Shown here piece after piece: positions 24,501 through 34,800 of a stretch of DNA of 62,291 bases. The stretch is from a virus. How positions within the stretch are numbered: the stretch's first letter is position 1; every line of letters begins with the position of its first letter. The stretch spans positions 1-62,291 of IMG/VR virus record IMGVR_UViG_3300031718_000010; one strand, given 5' to 3'. The notes beneath the pieces are model-generated. The model was not told the DNA's origin. It searched no databases and worked only from the letters and a program-made list of their open reading frames with translations. The position numbers and the translations under genes were made by a program.

Positions 24501-25465
24501 ATAGGACAACAGGTAATTATACCCCATCTGATAACGCATCATTCCTTCGCCAGTTACCAGGACCAGTATCTCAATTTAAGAACTTCATGCTTAAGACTAT
24601 GCAATTTACCACTGGCTTGCGCGGACCTGAAATCGCTCGTTTCATGGCTGCTATTGGCGTAATAGGCTTCACTGGCTTTCCAATGTTAAGGTCATTATTA
24701 AACCTAGCTTATAATATAACAGGTGAGGATGTAGAAACTGATATCAAACGTAAATTTCCAATAGCATCTAGGGGAGTATTTGGCTTACTGGGAATGGATG
24801 TCCCATCAGGCGTTGGATTAGGTGACCTATCAATAAGCAGGGATAAAACCCCATTAGGTGGCTTAGGTGGGCCTGCGTTATCAGATGCAATAGCAATGGG
24901 GAATGCGTTAGCTCAAAAGGTAATTAAGGGTCCATCTCGTGAAGCACAGGATACCTTAGATACAGCTATTCGTAATATATCCCCTGAGGCCCGTAGAGTA
25001 TATGACGAGGCAACTAGGCTATCTACAGGTAGACCATATCTAATTGACCCCCGCACAGGTGCGGTTATACTATCAGACCTATCAACTCAAGAACGGGCTG
25101 AGTTATTAGCTGGTATCACCCCATTAAGGGTAGCTAGGGAACGTGACGCTCATGAGTATATACGAAATCAGGTAGAACAAGCCAAAGATAAAAGAGGTTT
25201 CTTTGTGGACAGGCTGGCTGAACTACAAGTAAACTTAACTCAACCTAATCTGTCAGAAGCAGACAGAATGGAGATATTACGTCAAACATCAGCTTATATC
25301 CAGCAAGCTCAGGATTATGGCTTATCTCATCAATTAACTAGGGCTGTGTTACAAAGGGCAAAGGAGATGCAGTTAGAACGCCTGTCACGAGATATCAAGC
25401 TAGCTCCTAAACCACAAAGATTAGGAGCATATCAAGAGCAGCAAAGGTTTAAGGGTGAGCAATAA
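21599..25465 (+). CDS. Giant internal virion/ejection protein
   Basis: 1,288 residues. Starts with three 'GFVP' repeats (GFVPSKPD twice). Then come a helical region with a hydrophobic GVMSGIGGTLGGAVA stretch, a disordered low-complexity segment (about 285-425), and a long helical C-terminal domain with a probable membrane-interacting segment near 1015-1040. Size and position match the largest ejection protein of podoviruses. No lysozyme or protease motif seen. The disordered segment coincides with a second open frame at 22443-22709. Confidence 0.65.
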   Translation: MADDIGFVPSKPDVGFVPGIQAQGADIGFVPSKPDSLADKSKDIIHEYYNPPQDTKPYPQWFESALENTYHYAIAPFNKAGAKGTELARDYFEAMYGMGDKPVGGPSQLTPEGRIPEQERSVVSGVMSGIGGTLGGAVADPRNWPFFGKAALSPIFEKLMSAGFATQMGAGTIQNLSNLINNWDNLTPPDRAEGLTSTGLGALMTTIAAHGAMAGHPDNLSIQDRADLHDIVNNHLEQSVKTGDLQGVQDAHDVSRELIKTPGDRLLANISAIADKLEERKNDRTNIRPSATEAETNPITQQGANTTGPIPTSPSQIEQPTQTPLIAEENLRDNSGNTGGEGTTGAAASTGPVNTGDEGPASQGILDASLDQLKAIYPQYAHIIGGGEGTAPASLEQPSREVTLGATEEPEGAGAPAPPVISRVIDNDMAETGGIHIVEKGKDISLLSRWLGGLAETARQLNNSGHPLGPILTSIAAKMSDVSKAIVQNQMDTMADYVSGAKKYVSRDEWSNKVVPLLDNPEITPDNIPADTPSNIKQAYLKSREILDRQRMGIIQAKRQELLNRGISPEKAAEWVPDDWGKQTGYYHHAFPGTWVISKLVDVDERGNETYELIETGWRAESRNEANDKAIQYLKDNPSAQIRIQQDTVTLPGKNLADRQRLMDLTKEIKEAGETVVRGGDPEDILKQLYADAGAKAFGPRQIASRQLAAALPRKSNLAGFATDRDNFEASLLATERYIQLAPARQLLMKARNAIANLAGMPAAQRMSEFPSLVDYWSAKQYGNILARVDSAIEGLEGKPGATDAAIRYTLNQLGWDPNTINNIYKPIQSIMALVKLGFNPARVLSHGLQSLWGVYPVLGEVDTLRGMAHSYDSHYDSLIKDLGITHGVNATEIEGIRSYAGNYFGHGSTPIDWAKGTGSILRDVGLFPFTTGIEFTRRTAAIGAFLQGIDRGYTPEGARNYARDVMDRTTGNYTPSDNASFLRQLPGPVSQFKNFMLKTMQFTTGLRGPEIARFMAAIGVIGFTGFPMLRSLLNLAYNITGEDVETDIKRKFPIASRGVFGLLGMDVPSGVGLGDLSISRDKTPLGGLGGPALSDAIAMGNALAQKVIKGPSREAQDTLDTAIRNISPEARRVYDEATRLSTGRPYLIDPRTGAVILSDLSTQERAELLAGITPLRVARERDAHEYIRNQVEQAKDKRGFFVDRLAELQVNLTQPNLSEADRMEILRQTSAYIQQAQDYGLSHQLTRAVLQRAKEMQLERLSRDIKLAPKPQRLGAYQEQQRFKGEQ
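22443..22709 (+). CDS. Candidate overprinted small protein inside the ejection gene
   Basis: 88 residues in another frame of 21599-25465, with a purine-rich GAGGAGAG 6-8 nt before the ATG. Basic, with a helical centre (LSNLLKHRSLQKKIFGTIAE). Base composition rises exactly here and the enclosing protein becomes low-complexity, as in the other dual-coded stretches of this genome. It could still be a by-product of composition. Confidence 0.35.
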   Translation: MIGPTSGLQLPKLRRILLHSKGLILQDQSQPPQARLSNLLKHRSLQKKIFGTIAEIPGEKEQLEQLQAQVPSTREMRGLPAKESSTPL

Positions 25466-25644
25466 TGCCAGCTACATCACAAGCCCAACAAACAGCTATG
25501 GCAATAGCTGAACATAATCCAAGTAAGCTAAATAGTAAGAACAAAGGCTTATTAAAGATGAGCCACAAGCAGTTACATGAGTTTGCAAGTACCCCTCGTA
25601 AGGGGTTACCGAAGAGAGCAAAAAGTAGAAAGGCAGGTAGATAA
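25465..25644 (+). CDS. Small DUF3008-like protein
   Basis: 59 residues; its start overlaps the previous stop (TAATG). The pattern (small residues and Q near the start, a K-rich middle, then HEFASTPRKGLPKR) matches the DUF3008 family of short phage-associated proteins known for a 'FAST..KGLP' ending. Role unknown; often found among virion genes. Confidence 0.65.
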   Translation: MPATSQAQQTAMAIAEHNPSKLNSKNKGLLKMSHKQLHEFASTPRKGLPKRAKSRKAGR

Positions 25645-25645
25645 T

Positions 25646-26005
25646 ATGGGATTTGGCCCTCCAGACTGGTCAATCAATAGCACCCCAGCCGCATCAGCCC
25701 AAGCCACTTGTACTAAGGCTGCCAATGCTGCCTTTGCTCACGTTTGCACATCTATTTCAGCTACCTTATCAGCTGTTACTGGACAGACCTTAATCCAGCT
25801 TAACTTAAGGGATGGAGCAAGTGGAGCAGGGACTATATTATGGTCTAAGCAAGTTGTCCTGCCAGCGGGTGCAATATGGGAAGTTAACCTAACTAATCTA
25901 TTAATTAGAGGAACAAACGGTAATGCTATGACGCTTGAGTTTAGTGGAGCACCTGTAGCAACTAACGTGGAAGCTGTATCAATGACTGGATATGACGCTG
26001 CCTAA
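25646..26005 (+). CDS. Strand-rich virion protein (fibre or decoration candidate)
   Basis: 119 residues from ATG 25646; an in-frame start at 25577 would overlap the previous gene. T/A/S/L-rich beta sequence ending VSMTGYDAA. Precedes the fibre gene, so it may be a tail accessory or fibre-attachment protein. Confidence 0.6.
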   Translation: MGFGPPDWSINSTPAASAQATCTKAANAAFAHVCTSISATLSAVTGQTLIQLNLRDGASGAGTILWSKQVVLPAGAIWEVNLTNLLIRGTNGNAMTLEFSGAPVATNVEAVSMTGYDAA

Positions 26006-26013
26006 TTATAAAT

Positions 26014-29000
26014 ATGAAAAAGCTAATCTATCTAGCTATCCTATTACTAAGCCTATCTGATATAACCAAGGCTCAAAACGGCTATGTTACAATCGTAGCC
26101 ACAGTTAAAGACCCTACTGGAGCCTTATATGTCAATAGCCAAGTAGGTGCAACATTTCAGGACCCAGGTACAAGTGGTAAATTACCCTTATTATATGGTT
26201 CAACCTTTCAAACTAACCTAACTGGATATGGGACCGATAGCTTTGCTCATTTCTCATTAAGTGTAGCTGATAACCAACAAATTGGGGCTAGCAGCGGAGC
26301 TACTGGGACTAGTTGGCGTTTTACTATATTATATCAAGATAGAGCTACTTCATTCACATATCAATCTCCAATAGACTGTATTGATAACATACCCGTAACC
26401 TGTAATAGCGGGGTAATGGATATCTCAGCCCCGTTGCAAGCCGCAGCAGCCTTGTTACCTAATCAATCTGGGGGTGGGGCGTTTGTCCCTATAACAGTAT
26501 CAGGCTCAGCCACTCCAGTATTTAACTCTAATTCCAATACCACCTTTACCTATACCCTAAATCAACCAGTTACAGCCTCCACTTTTATAACAGTCCCTAA
26601 GCCTAATACCACTAATATATTTCAATTTAACATATGTCAAAATTCAACTGGCAACTACCCAATGGTATGGCCAGCTAATGTTACTCTCCCGTCTAATTAT
26701 TCCTTTAACCTTAACCCTAATGCTTGTTCACCTGTTGCATTTGTCTATAGTCCAGCATTAAACTTATGGACCCCTTGGGAAGGCGCAGGCTCAGCATCAG
26801 GTGGGATAGTTAACGTTGCCGTACCCCCAACTGGAGTTTGTGTAGCTGGCTCAACTCCTCAACAAGTTATTAGCACTGGGACATTATATACCTGTCAAGC
26901 TGGGGTATGGGGTGCCGTTGCCAGCCCCTCAGGTTGCACCACATCAGGTAATCAAGGGACAGTACAAGCCTCAGGAGCTAGTGCTGGGACCTGTCAGCCT
27001 ACAAATATAGTTGAGTTATCTAATGGCCTAACCATAAATGAGGATATCCCAGCCTCAAAGGGACCAAACCCATATGTAGATATAACTAGCTTTGGTGCTG
27101 TAGCCTTGAATACATCATTTACACCTTATCTCCCTGGAATAACCGCTACAGCTACAGCAGGGAATCCAGCCTTATCTATTTCCGCTGCTTCTACCTTTGT
27201 AAAAGGGCAAGGAGTCCAAGTTATAGGTGCTGGTCCAACGAACACAATGGCAACTCCCAGCGCCCCAGTTGTTACTTGTGTGCTTGCTGCTGGCCCGACA
27301 GGAACAGGGATTGTCGTCCCGTGTCCTGCTGGAGGCTCTGAGACTACCTGTTATACTCTCACAGGCATAGACAAAGGCTATGGAATCACAGCAGCTAGCC
27401 CTGAAACTTGTGTAACTGGACAAACAAGGGGACCTCAATCTAACACCTTAAATAACTGTGTTCGTAGCCTTAATACTCTTATTACTTGCCAAACAACAGC
27501 AGCCCATACATTGGCTCCTGGGGCTGAGATTGATATCCGTAATACCACACTTGACTCTGAATATGGGGGTTCACACGTTGTAGTTTCAACTCCTGATAAT
27601 ACTCATTTCACTTACCAGTTTCAACGAGATACTAGAACAGGTGCTTCATCTGTAACAGCTACAGGTGGGACAGTCAGCTACAAGCAAGGGAATCACATCG
27701 TAATAGCAGGCCAATCTCCTCCAGCTGGAGTTTGGCAATATGCAATCCATAGAGGCTCCTCTGGCGCTGAGACTTATGTAGACCTATCTGGGATGGTGGT
27801 TTCAGGCAATCTAGATGTCTGGTACATGACATGGGATGATTGGGGGACTAGTTATACTACAGCCTCTAATAGACCGTTTTATATCCCTAATACTCCTCCT
27901 AATGCTGCTGTAAATGATTCATTAATCACAACCATCTGTGCTGGTGCTGGGACAACTTCCCTTACCCTTTGCCTTGCACCAAGTAACTCTACAACATCTA
28001 GCACTATCGTAGCTGATAACACAGCTAATTATCTCGCCGCCTTCACCTTTGCTGCTGCTAATCACGGGAAGGTTCATGTCCCTGCTGTAGCCTCTAGTAA
28101 TTTCGCCACTAACTCTATACTTGATATCTCTCCATTTAACGGGACAGGCTTATTGATATCCTCAGACCCATACTTTGGAGGCACAGTTCTAACCAATGGG
28201 AATGTTATAGATGGGGATACAACATTTGTATCTTGTACATCATTCTCCCTTGAATGCCTAATAAATATTACCTTTAATAGCGCAAAGCCTGGAATATGGG
28301 GGCGTAACCCTGTATTTCGTAAACTTTCCCTCAATCCATTAGGGACTAATACCCAAGCCTTATTTATCACTGGAGGCGTCCCAACTGGGATATTAGAGGA
28401 TATCGCACTCCTTGGAGCCTCGGCAGGGAATGATTTTACCTCTACTCCATTAAGGTTATTAACACAAGCCCAAGCTGGCGCATCAGCCGCCGGGATAGTA
28501 ATGAATAGAATCTTCACTAAAGGAGTCTCTCAAGGAACAACTCCCTTAATTATTAGTAATAATTATGGTGAAGTTAATATTGACACTTTAATGGGAGCAG
28601 GGCGAGGATTCGCATTCCTTAATTGTCCTACATGTACTATAACGGGTGTATCTGTCACCCAGAAACTAGAGAACCAAGCTGCGTCTATGTCCCTTTTTAC
28701 TACAAGAGGGACAGTAGGATTAAATGTAATTGGGATTATCGAGGACACTGGTGCTCAGCCAATAGTAACCCACCTTGGGCAAGGGTTCTTACAGTTAGGT
28801 ATTAGTGCAAGTACCCCCTCAAGCGGAATACCTCAAATTACAGGAACAAGCATTCTTGTAACTAATGGCCTTAATCCTGGCCCTCAACAGGGTGTCAATA
28901 CAAGTTATGTCGCCCAGGGAAATGGCCTTATTAATGATGGGACATATAACTCTAATCAGGGCCTTCAACAGTTTTACATGCAGACAGATTTAGGTCCTGG

Positions 29001-31137
29001 GTATTCATTCTTTACTGACCCTAGTATTGGTGGGCCTATTGCCGCTCCTACCTGCGCGGTTATAACTGCTGGCCCACCCTTCCCTTCTGCTGGAGCACAT
29101 AGCTTCTCTTACTCGGCTATTTATCCTAATGGAGGGCAGAGTTTAGTATCACCTATTTCTAATTCCTGTACGGTAGATGGCGCAACACAGCAAATTAATA
29201 TTAGTATTCCTGCGTTAGTTTCTGACGCTAGTTATAATTGGTATTTTGATGGCAACAACCTTCCAGAAGTAAATGGCGTAAGCTGTGTCCATACCACTCC
29301 TGCTGGGACTCTAACCTGGACGTGGCAAGGACAAACTTGCGGGTTTAATAGTCAACCTAACCTAGCTGGGGGTGGGTTAGCTGGAGTTAAAAATAACTTC
29401 TTGTGGAGTGATATATATCTTCTAGGGAAATATGCTGATATCTTCGAAACCCCTACTCCAGCTAATCCAACCTCAGGGTTTGAGCGTTGGTTTGCTAATT
29501 CTGCTACTCATCAATTATCCTGTATATTACCTTCAGGAGCATCATGCGTTAACACTGGCATTGGAACAGGGACGCAAAACTGCTTAACTGATTGGCCTAC
29601 GACTAGCTCACTAGGCTCAGTATGTAGCTCTATAGCTGGTCAAGTGCCCGTTGCTAATAATGGCTCCGCTCCATCATTCCTATCTCCATCAATGGTTGAT
29701 AGCCCTAATTCTCCTGTATCCACTACTCCTTATCTAATAGCTTGTGATACATCCTCATCTATAATAGATAGAACTAAGACTATTAGATTCCAATCTGGTG
29801 CATCAGCTATAACTATCCCATTATCCTCCGCTACCGGATGTAATGGATTAGTCACAACAATATTTGATGATGGAGCAGGGACGTTAACTTTAACTAGGTC
29901 AGGTAGTGATACTATAACCATAGTTAATGGGTCAACTAACCTGGACGCTCAGACATCATTTACCTTAACCAATGGGCAATACGTTACTTTATCCCAAAAT
30001 GCAACGGGTCTATGGTTAGCTAGAATAGCTATTGGAGCATCAGCAGGTGTTTCATCTTTTTCAGGTGACGGGGCTTTATTATGTAATAGTGCATCAGCTG
30101 GGGCCGTTACAGCTTCTATATGTGGTTCTACTGGGGCACATAAGTATTGGGGAAATCCATCAGGTGTGGCGGGAGCAGCTGGGTTTAATAGTTTAGTAGT
30201 AGCTGACCTTCCCACAAATATCCCTAATGCCAATCTAGCTAATCCATCTACGACGGTTAACACTCAAACTTGTACATTAGGCTCATCTTGCACCATAACA
30301 TATGCTAATATCCCAGCTGGGGCTATAGCTAACACTACAACAGCTACTACTCAATCTGCTGGAGATAGCACAACTGATGTAGCCACTGATGCCTTTGTGA
30401 CAACAGCAGTTAATAACGCTATAGCAGCTGTCAACCCAGCTGTAGCTGTATTAGCTGCAACAACAGGCTCTAACCTAACTGGAACATACAGTAATGGGGC
30501 ATCAGGTATAGGGGCTACATTCACAATAACTACAACCGGAGCCTTTACCTTAGATGGGATAGCAATTAACACGGTTGGGCAGAGAGTCCTATTAAAAGAC
30601 CAGACATCAGCCTTTCAAAACGGTGTATATACAGCTACAGTAGTAGGAGCAACTGGCATATCCCCTGTATTCACTCGCGCCCTTGATTATGACCAACCAT
30701 CAGATATCAACACAACAGGGGCAATCCCAGTACAAAGCGGGACAGTTAATGCCTCAACCTCATGGCTATTAACCTCAACAGTTAATACAATAGGAACAGA
30801 TGCATTAACATATGTTCAATTTACTATCGCTCCGTCTAATATAGCAACTAAGATAGCTAGCGGCACAGCAGCAATGGGGACTTCAGCCATAACCTCGGGC
30901 TCTTGTGCTACAGTTGTAACTGTATCCGCTACAGGAGTGTTAACGACTGATATTCTAACAACTAGCTTTAACGGTGACCCGACAGCTATAACAGGCTATG
31001 GGGCCAGTGCAACTGGAGCGGTGTTAACAATATACCCCTATCCGACAGCTAATAATGTCAACTTTAAGGTTTGTAATTCAACCGCTAGCTCTATAACTCC
31101 TAGCCCCTTAACCCTAAACTGGAAGGTTGTAAGATGA
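26014..31137 (+). CDS. Giant tail fibre/spike-like protein with signal peptide
   Basis: 1,707 residues. Residues 1-20 (KKLIYLAILLLSLSDITKAQ) are a classic Sec signal with an A-x-A-like site, unexpected in a virion protein. Then come strand-rich domains, a beta-helix region starting near 350 (ITSFGAV, the pectate-lyase/tailspike style) and a C-terminal fibre domain with the VGQRVLLKDQTSAFQNGVYT motif typical of tail fibres. Many Cys pairs, as in exported proteins. Likely the receptor-binding protein, but its export signal leaves a secreted role open. Confidence 0.65.
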   Translation: MKKLIYLAILLLSLSDITKAQNGYVTIVATVKDPTGALYVNSQVGATFQDPGTSGKLPLLYGSTFQTNLTGYGTDSFAHFSLSVADNQQIGASSGATGTSWRFTILYQDRATSFTYQSPIDCIDNIPVTCNSGVMDISAPLQAAAALLPNQSGGGAFVPITVSGSATPVFNSNSNTTFTYTLNQPVTASTFITVPKPNTTNIFQFNICQNSTGNYPMVWPANVTLPSNYSFNLNPNACSPVAFVYSPALNLWTPWEGAGSASGGIVNVAVPPTGVCVAGSTPQQVISTGTLYTCQAGVWGAVASPSGCTTSGNQGTVQASGASAGTCQPTNIVELSNGLTINEDIPASKGPNPYVDITSFGAVALNTSFTPYLPGITATATAGNPALSISAASTFVKGQGVQVIGAGPTNTMATPSAPVVTCVLAAGPTGTGIVVPCPAGGSETTCYTLTGIDKGYGITAASPETCVTGQTRGPQSNTLNNCVRSLNTLITCQTTAAHTLAPGAEIDIRNTTLDSEYGGSHVVVSTPDNTHFTYQFQRDTRTGASSVTATGGTVSYKQGNHIVIAGQSPPAGVWQYAIHRGSSGAETYVDLSGMVVSGNLDVWYMTWDDWGTSYTTASNRPFYIPNTPPNAAVNDSLITTICAGAGTTSLTLCLAPSNSTTSSTIVADNTANYLAAFTFAAANHGKVHVPAVASSNFATNSILDISPFNGTGLLISSDPYFGGTVLTNGNVIDGDTTFVSCTSFSLECLINITFNSAKPGIWGRNPVFRKLSLNPLGTNTQALFITGGVPTGILEDIALLGASAGNDFTSTPLRLLTQAQAGASAAGIVMNRIFTKGVSQGTTPLIISNNYGEVNIDTLMGAGRGFAFLNCPTCTITGVSVTQKLENQAASMSLFTTRGTVGLNVIGIIEDTGAQPIVTHLGQGFLQLGISASTPSSGIPQITGTSILVTNGLNPGPQQGVNTSYVAQGNGLINDGTYNSNQGLQQFYMQTDLGPGYSFFTDPSIGGPIAAPTCAVITAGPPFPSAGAHSFSYSAIYPNGGQSLVSPISNSCTVDGATQQINISIPALVSDASYNWYFDGNNLPEVNGVSCVHTTPAGTLTWTWQGQTCGFNSQPNLAGGGLAGVKNNFLWSDIYLLGKYADIFETPTPANPTSGFERWFANSATHQLSCILPSGASCVNTGIGTGTQNCLTDWPTTSSLGSVCSSIAGQVPVANNGSAPSFLSPSMVDSPNSPVSTTPYLIACDTSSSIIDRTKTIRFQSGASAITIPLSSATGCNGLVTTIFDDGAGTLTLTRSGSDTITIVNGSTNLDAQTSFTLTNGQYVTLSQNATGLWLARIAIGASAGVSSFSGDGALLCNSASAGAVTASICGSTGAHKYWGNPSGVAGAAGFNSLVVADLPTNIPNANLANPSTTVNTQTCTLGSSCTITYANIPAGAIANTTTATTQSAGDSTTDVATDAFVTTAVNNAIAAVNPAVAVLAATTGSNLTGTYSNGASGIGATFTITTTGAFTLDGIAINTVGQRVLLKDQTSAFQNGVYTATVVGATGISPVFTRALDYDQPSDINTTGAIPVQSGTVNASTSWLLTSTVNTIGTDALTYVQFTIAPSNIATKIASGTAAMGTSAITSGSCATVVTVSATGVLTTDILTTSFNGDPTAITGYGASATGAVLTIYPYPTANNVNFKVCNSTASSITPSPLTLNWKVVR

Positions 31138-31895
31138 TTAGATTTATTATCTTATCTATTATCTTATTAACTCAAGGGCCGTCCCTCCCTGGACCTGGGC
31201 CTGTGCGTTCGAGCGGTGGAGGAGGGACAATATCTGTTATTGGTACAAAGTCATTTGATAGCGGAACAGCTAGCCCCATCGGGCCACTTGATTTCGGTTC
31301 AGCTATCAGTTCAACCAGCCTCATCGTCCTTAGTGTAACAACAGGAGGCGACGGGGGCACTATTGTATCAAGTATTTGTGATAGTACAACCAATGCGACA
31401 TGTAGTAGTTCCGCGAGCACATGGTCATCATTGACGAAGCTAGCATCAGGGGGGTCACCTAACACACAGTTTTGGTATACCTGCAATGCTGCGGCGAGTA
31501 CACGTTTCTTCACAGTAACTCTAAATGGGGCAGAAGATGAAACGGTCACAATCAGCGCGTTCAATCATTCAGTCACATCAAGCTGTGCTGATGCCCATCC
31601 AACGGGGATTACAGGAACGGCTGGTGCAACGCTTACCTCTAATACATATTCAACCGCAGTTGCGAATGAAGTAGCTTTATCCTCGATGGCAGATGATACA
31701 AATTGTGGTCCTTCATGGACAGGTTCAGCAGGTAGTGGATTCACTCTAGCTAACATCGCTAGTGCGTGTAGTTCAATGCTTGGGGCCACAGAGTATAAGA
31801 TATACACAACAACGCAATCCTCGGTGACTTCAACTCTAACGACAGGCAACAGCAGCGGGAATACAGTTGCCTTCGACACGGCGACATTCAAATGA
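31134..31895 (+). CDS. Exported strand-rich protein
   Basis: 253 residues; hydrophobic N-terminus (IRFIILSIILL) followed by a P/G/S linker, then an Ig/jelly-roll-like T/S-rich domain with several Cys pairs. Start overlaps the fibre stop (ATGA). Codon choice is richer in G/C than in its neighbours, suggesting recent acquisition. Probably secreted or fibre-associated. Confidence 0.55.
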   Translation: MIRFIILSIILLTQGPSLPGPGPVRSSGGGGTISVIGTKSFDSGTASPIGPLDFGSAISSTSLIVLSVTTGGDGGTIVSSICDSTTNATCSSSASTWSSLTKLASGGSPNTQFWYTCNAAASTRFFTVTLNGAEDETVTISAFNHSVTSSCADAHPTGITGTAGATLTSNTYSTAVANEVALSSMADDTNCGPSWTGSAGSGFTLANIASACSSMLGATEYKIYTTTQSSVTSTLTTGNSSGNTVAFDTATFK

Positions 31896-34800
31896 GACGA
31901 CTACTCTTATTATTCCTATTCCCTATTAGCCTAATGGCACAAGTTATCAACTTTGAGAACTTTTCACATGGTACAGTCGGCTCTGCTCCTACACCTACTG
32001 ATATGGGCAACGCCCTATATGGGACACTAGGGACCTGTTGCTTCTCAGGTCAGACGCCATTTACAGCTATATCCAATAGCAACTCCACATTAACCTATTC
32101 AAACGCTACAGTAGCAACTGATGGAGGCCCTCCAGCCTCTATGCACTCCGGCTTATTGCTTGATTATTCTACAACACAGGGTAATGGTCAAGGTAATCAG
32201 ATTATCTTCCTGCGTAGTCCAAACGAGGTAGGCACGCTTACGATGGGGTCATTTTGGTTTACATCTAATATCCCTGTTACTGATGCATTTGGGACATCAA
32301 ATGACTTCCTTCAAGTAATAGGAGGTAATTCACGTCTAGCTAATTATAACTCAAATAATGGGACGACACAGAATTTCGGTATTGAGGCCTGTACTGGCCC
32401 CTGCCAGGGAACAATCCCATATACCCCAGGGCATACAGTCCTAATAGCATGGCAGCATTTAGTTGGGGCAGCTTGTGTTAATTCTAATCACACTGATTGT
32501 GTTCGTCTAGCTGTCTATGACCGTAATCTTAATCTAATTGGTGAAGAGGATTCCAGTGTCCCTGCTGGGGCATCCATCGCTTACGAAACTTTAGGTAACG
32601 GCAATGCAGCAGCCCTCTCATCTGGTCACCATATGCAATTCTCAGACATATGGACATGCTGGATTGGATGTACCGCGAGTATGTTTCCATTACTACCAAA
32701 TAGCCCAGAACTCGGGCTTATCACCTCTGGGCGTTATACCGACTGGACGAAGGCAGGATTCACTATCCCTTCAGCTTCATGGACTCAATGCGGGTCAACT
32801 ATTGCTGCTTATACCGGGACAGCAGCTACTATTAATAATGCTCTAGCTGCTTGTGGAGCTAATCAGTATGTGCTCCTAGGTCCGGGGACATTTTCATTAA
32901 GCACTGGTATTTCATATCCAACTGGCTTAAATAAATTAGCTCTTAGGGGGAGCGGAGCAAACAGCACCTTCCTAACCTTCACCGGAAGTCCGGGTGTGTC
33001 CTGTGGTAATTTTGGACCATCACTAGTTTGTATGAAGGGAGGCACTCCATCAGGGAATGCTGGGACACAGACAACAACATGGACAAGTGGCTTCCCCCAA
33101 GGCTCAACAACTATTGGTGTTGGTAGCTCAACTGGAATTACAACCACTACAGCCCTTCTATTAAACGTGGCTGATACTGGATACTCCGGTGACCCTGCTA
33201 GCGGCTGTGCTATAGACAACAGTCAATGGTTCAATACAGGTGACGCATATTCAACATCAGGTTGTAATAACCCAAATGGCTTATCACAAGACGGAGGAAA
33301 TGGATTCAACACAGGTAGGCAGCAGGTTCAACTCGTTGCTGTAACTAATATCTCAGGGACAAACTTAACCATTACCCCTCCTATTATTCCAACCAATATC
33401 CCTGTATCTAATACTCCTGATGTCTATGCTTATACACCAGCTGTACAGCTAGGATTAGAGAATCTATCTATAGATGGAACAGGTGTTACCACACCAGTCG
33501 GGGTTGCAGCAGTTGGTGTCTATCAAGGTTGGACAAGTGGAGTTAAGATAGCTAATACATTTACTTATGGCTTTAATGGGGCTTATCTCCTTAATTATGA
33601 CGTTCAGGATAGCTATGTTTATCATATTGGAGGAAGTGCTAATCCTTATGGGATACGTTGCTTTGTATGCTCATCAGCTAAGATTCAAAATAATATCATC
33701 CAACAGGTATTGACACCATTTAGCTTTGATGGTCCAGCAGTTGGGAGTGTCGTTGGCTATAATACCTGTCTACAGGCTACGCCTACATCAAATCTATTTC
33801 AAGAGTGCTATAACGAGCATGGCCCATCTGACCATAATATATTTGATGGAAATTATGGTAATTCAATAGCCGCTGCTGATGGGATTCATAACTCATCCTT
33901 CGCGCCTACGCTATTTAGAAATTTCCTAACCTCCACAGTATCCGCTCCACCTACGCTTGCTGAATCTCCAACACAGATGGCTATTTTACATTCTTATGGT
34001 TCGCGTGGAGCTAATGACATTGCTAACATAACAGGCACGCCAGCGTTCCCAACTAACACTTATCAATATACAACATCCTGCTCTCCTGCATCGAACCACA
34101 TTTATATCTTTCAAATCGGCGTTAGCTGTCAAGGTAACGTAGGCTCAATACCTAATGACACCCTCTCTGGCACATCCCTTGTCCGCTATGGTAATTGGGA
34201 CTCTATAACCAATGCAACTCGCTGGTGCGGTAATAGTCTAAATACTAACTTCACTAGCGCAGGGAATTGTAACTCAATATCTGAGGCCGCGCCTTCGTTC
34301 TCAACCTATCCTGGATTTGTCCCAGTAGTAGGAGACACAACAGCAGGTCAGCCACCACTTCCTCCCTCTCTATATTTAGGTAACACAAGGCCTGCGTGGT
34401 GGAATGTATCCATTCCTTATCCGGCAGTCGGCCCTGATGTGTCTAGTGGTAACGTAGGCTATTGCACAGGAACGTGGAATACCACAGGACAAATGGCAGG
34501 AGTTCCCGTTACAGCAGGCTCACAATGCCCAGTCAGTGGAACTATGACAACAGGATGGGCGGGACATGTAGCTGCTATCCCATCTCTTGCTTATTATCTA
34601 TCAAAGGGAGGAGCAGCAGACGGTAGTGGCCCTAGCATATCGTTTAATGCTGCGGATTACTACGGAACTCCAAGCTCTCCAATCGCTACATTCACTCCTC
34701 CATCTCCTATTAACTTTGGCCAAGTTCAAGTAGGAAATAATAAGGTAATAGGTGTCACCCTTCAAAACACAGGGACAGCTAATCTAGTTGTATTAACAGT

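Noticed and set aside
28074-28517. 147-codon antisense frame in the fibre gene
   Set aside because: Typical antisense opening caused by codon bias of T/A/S-rich genes; several similar ones occur over 27172-31891 without ribosome sites.
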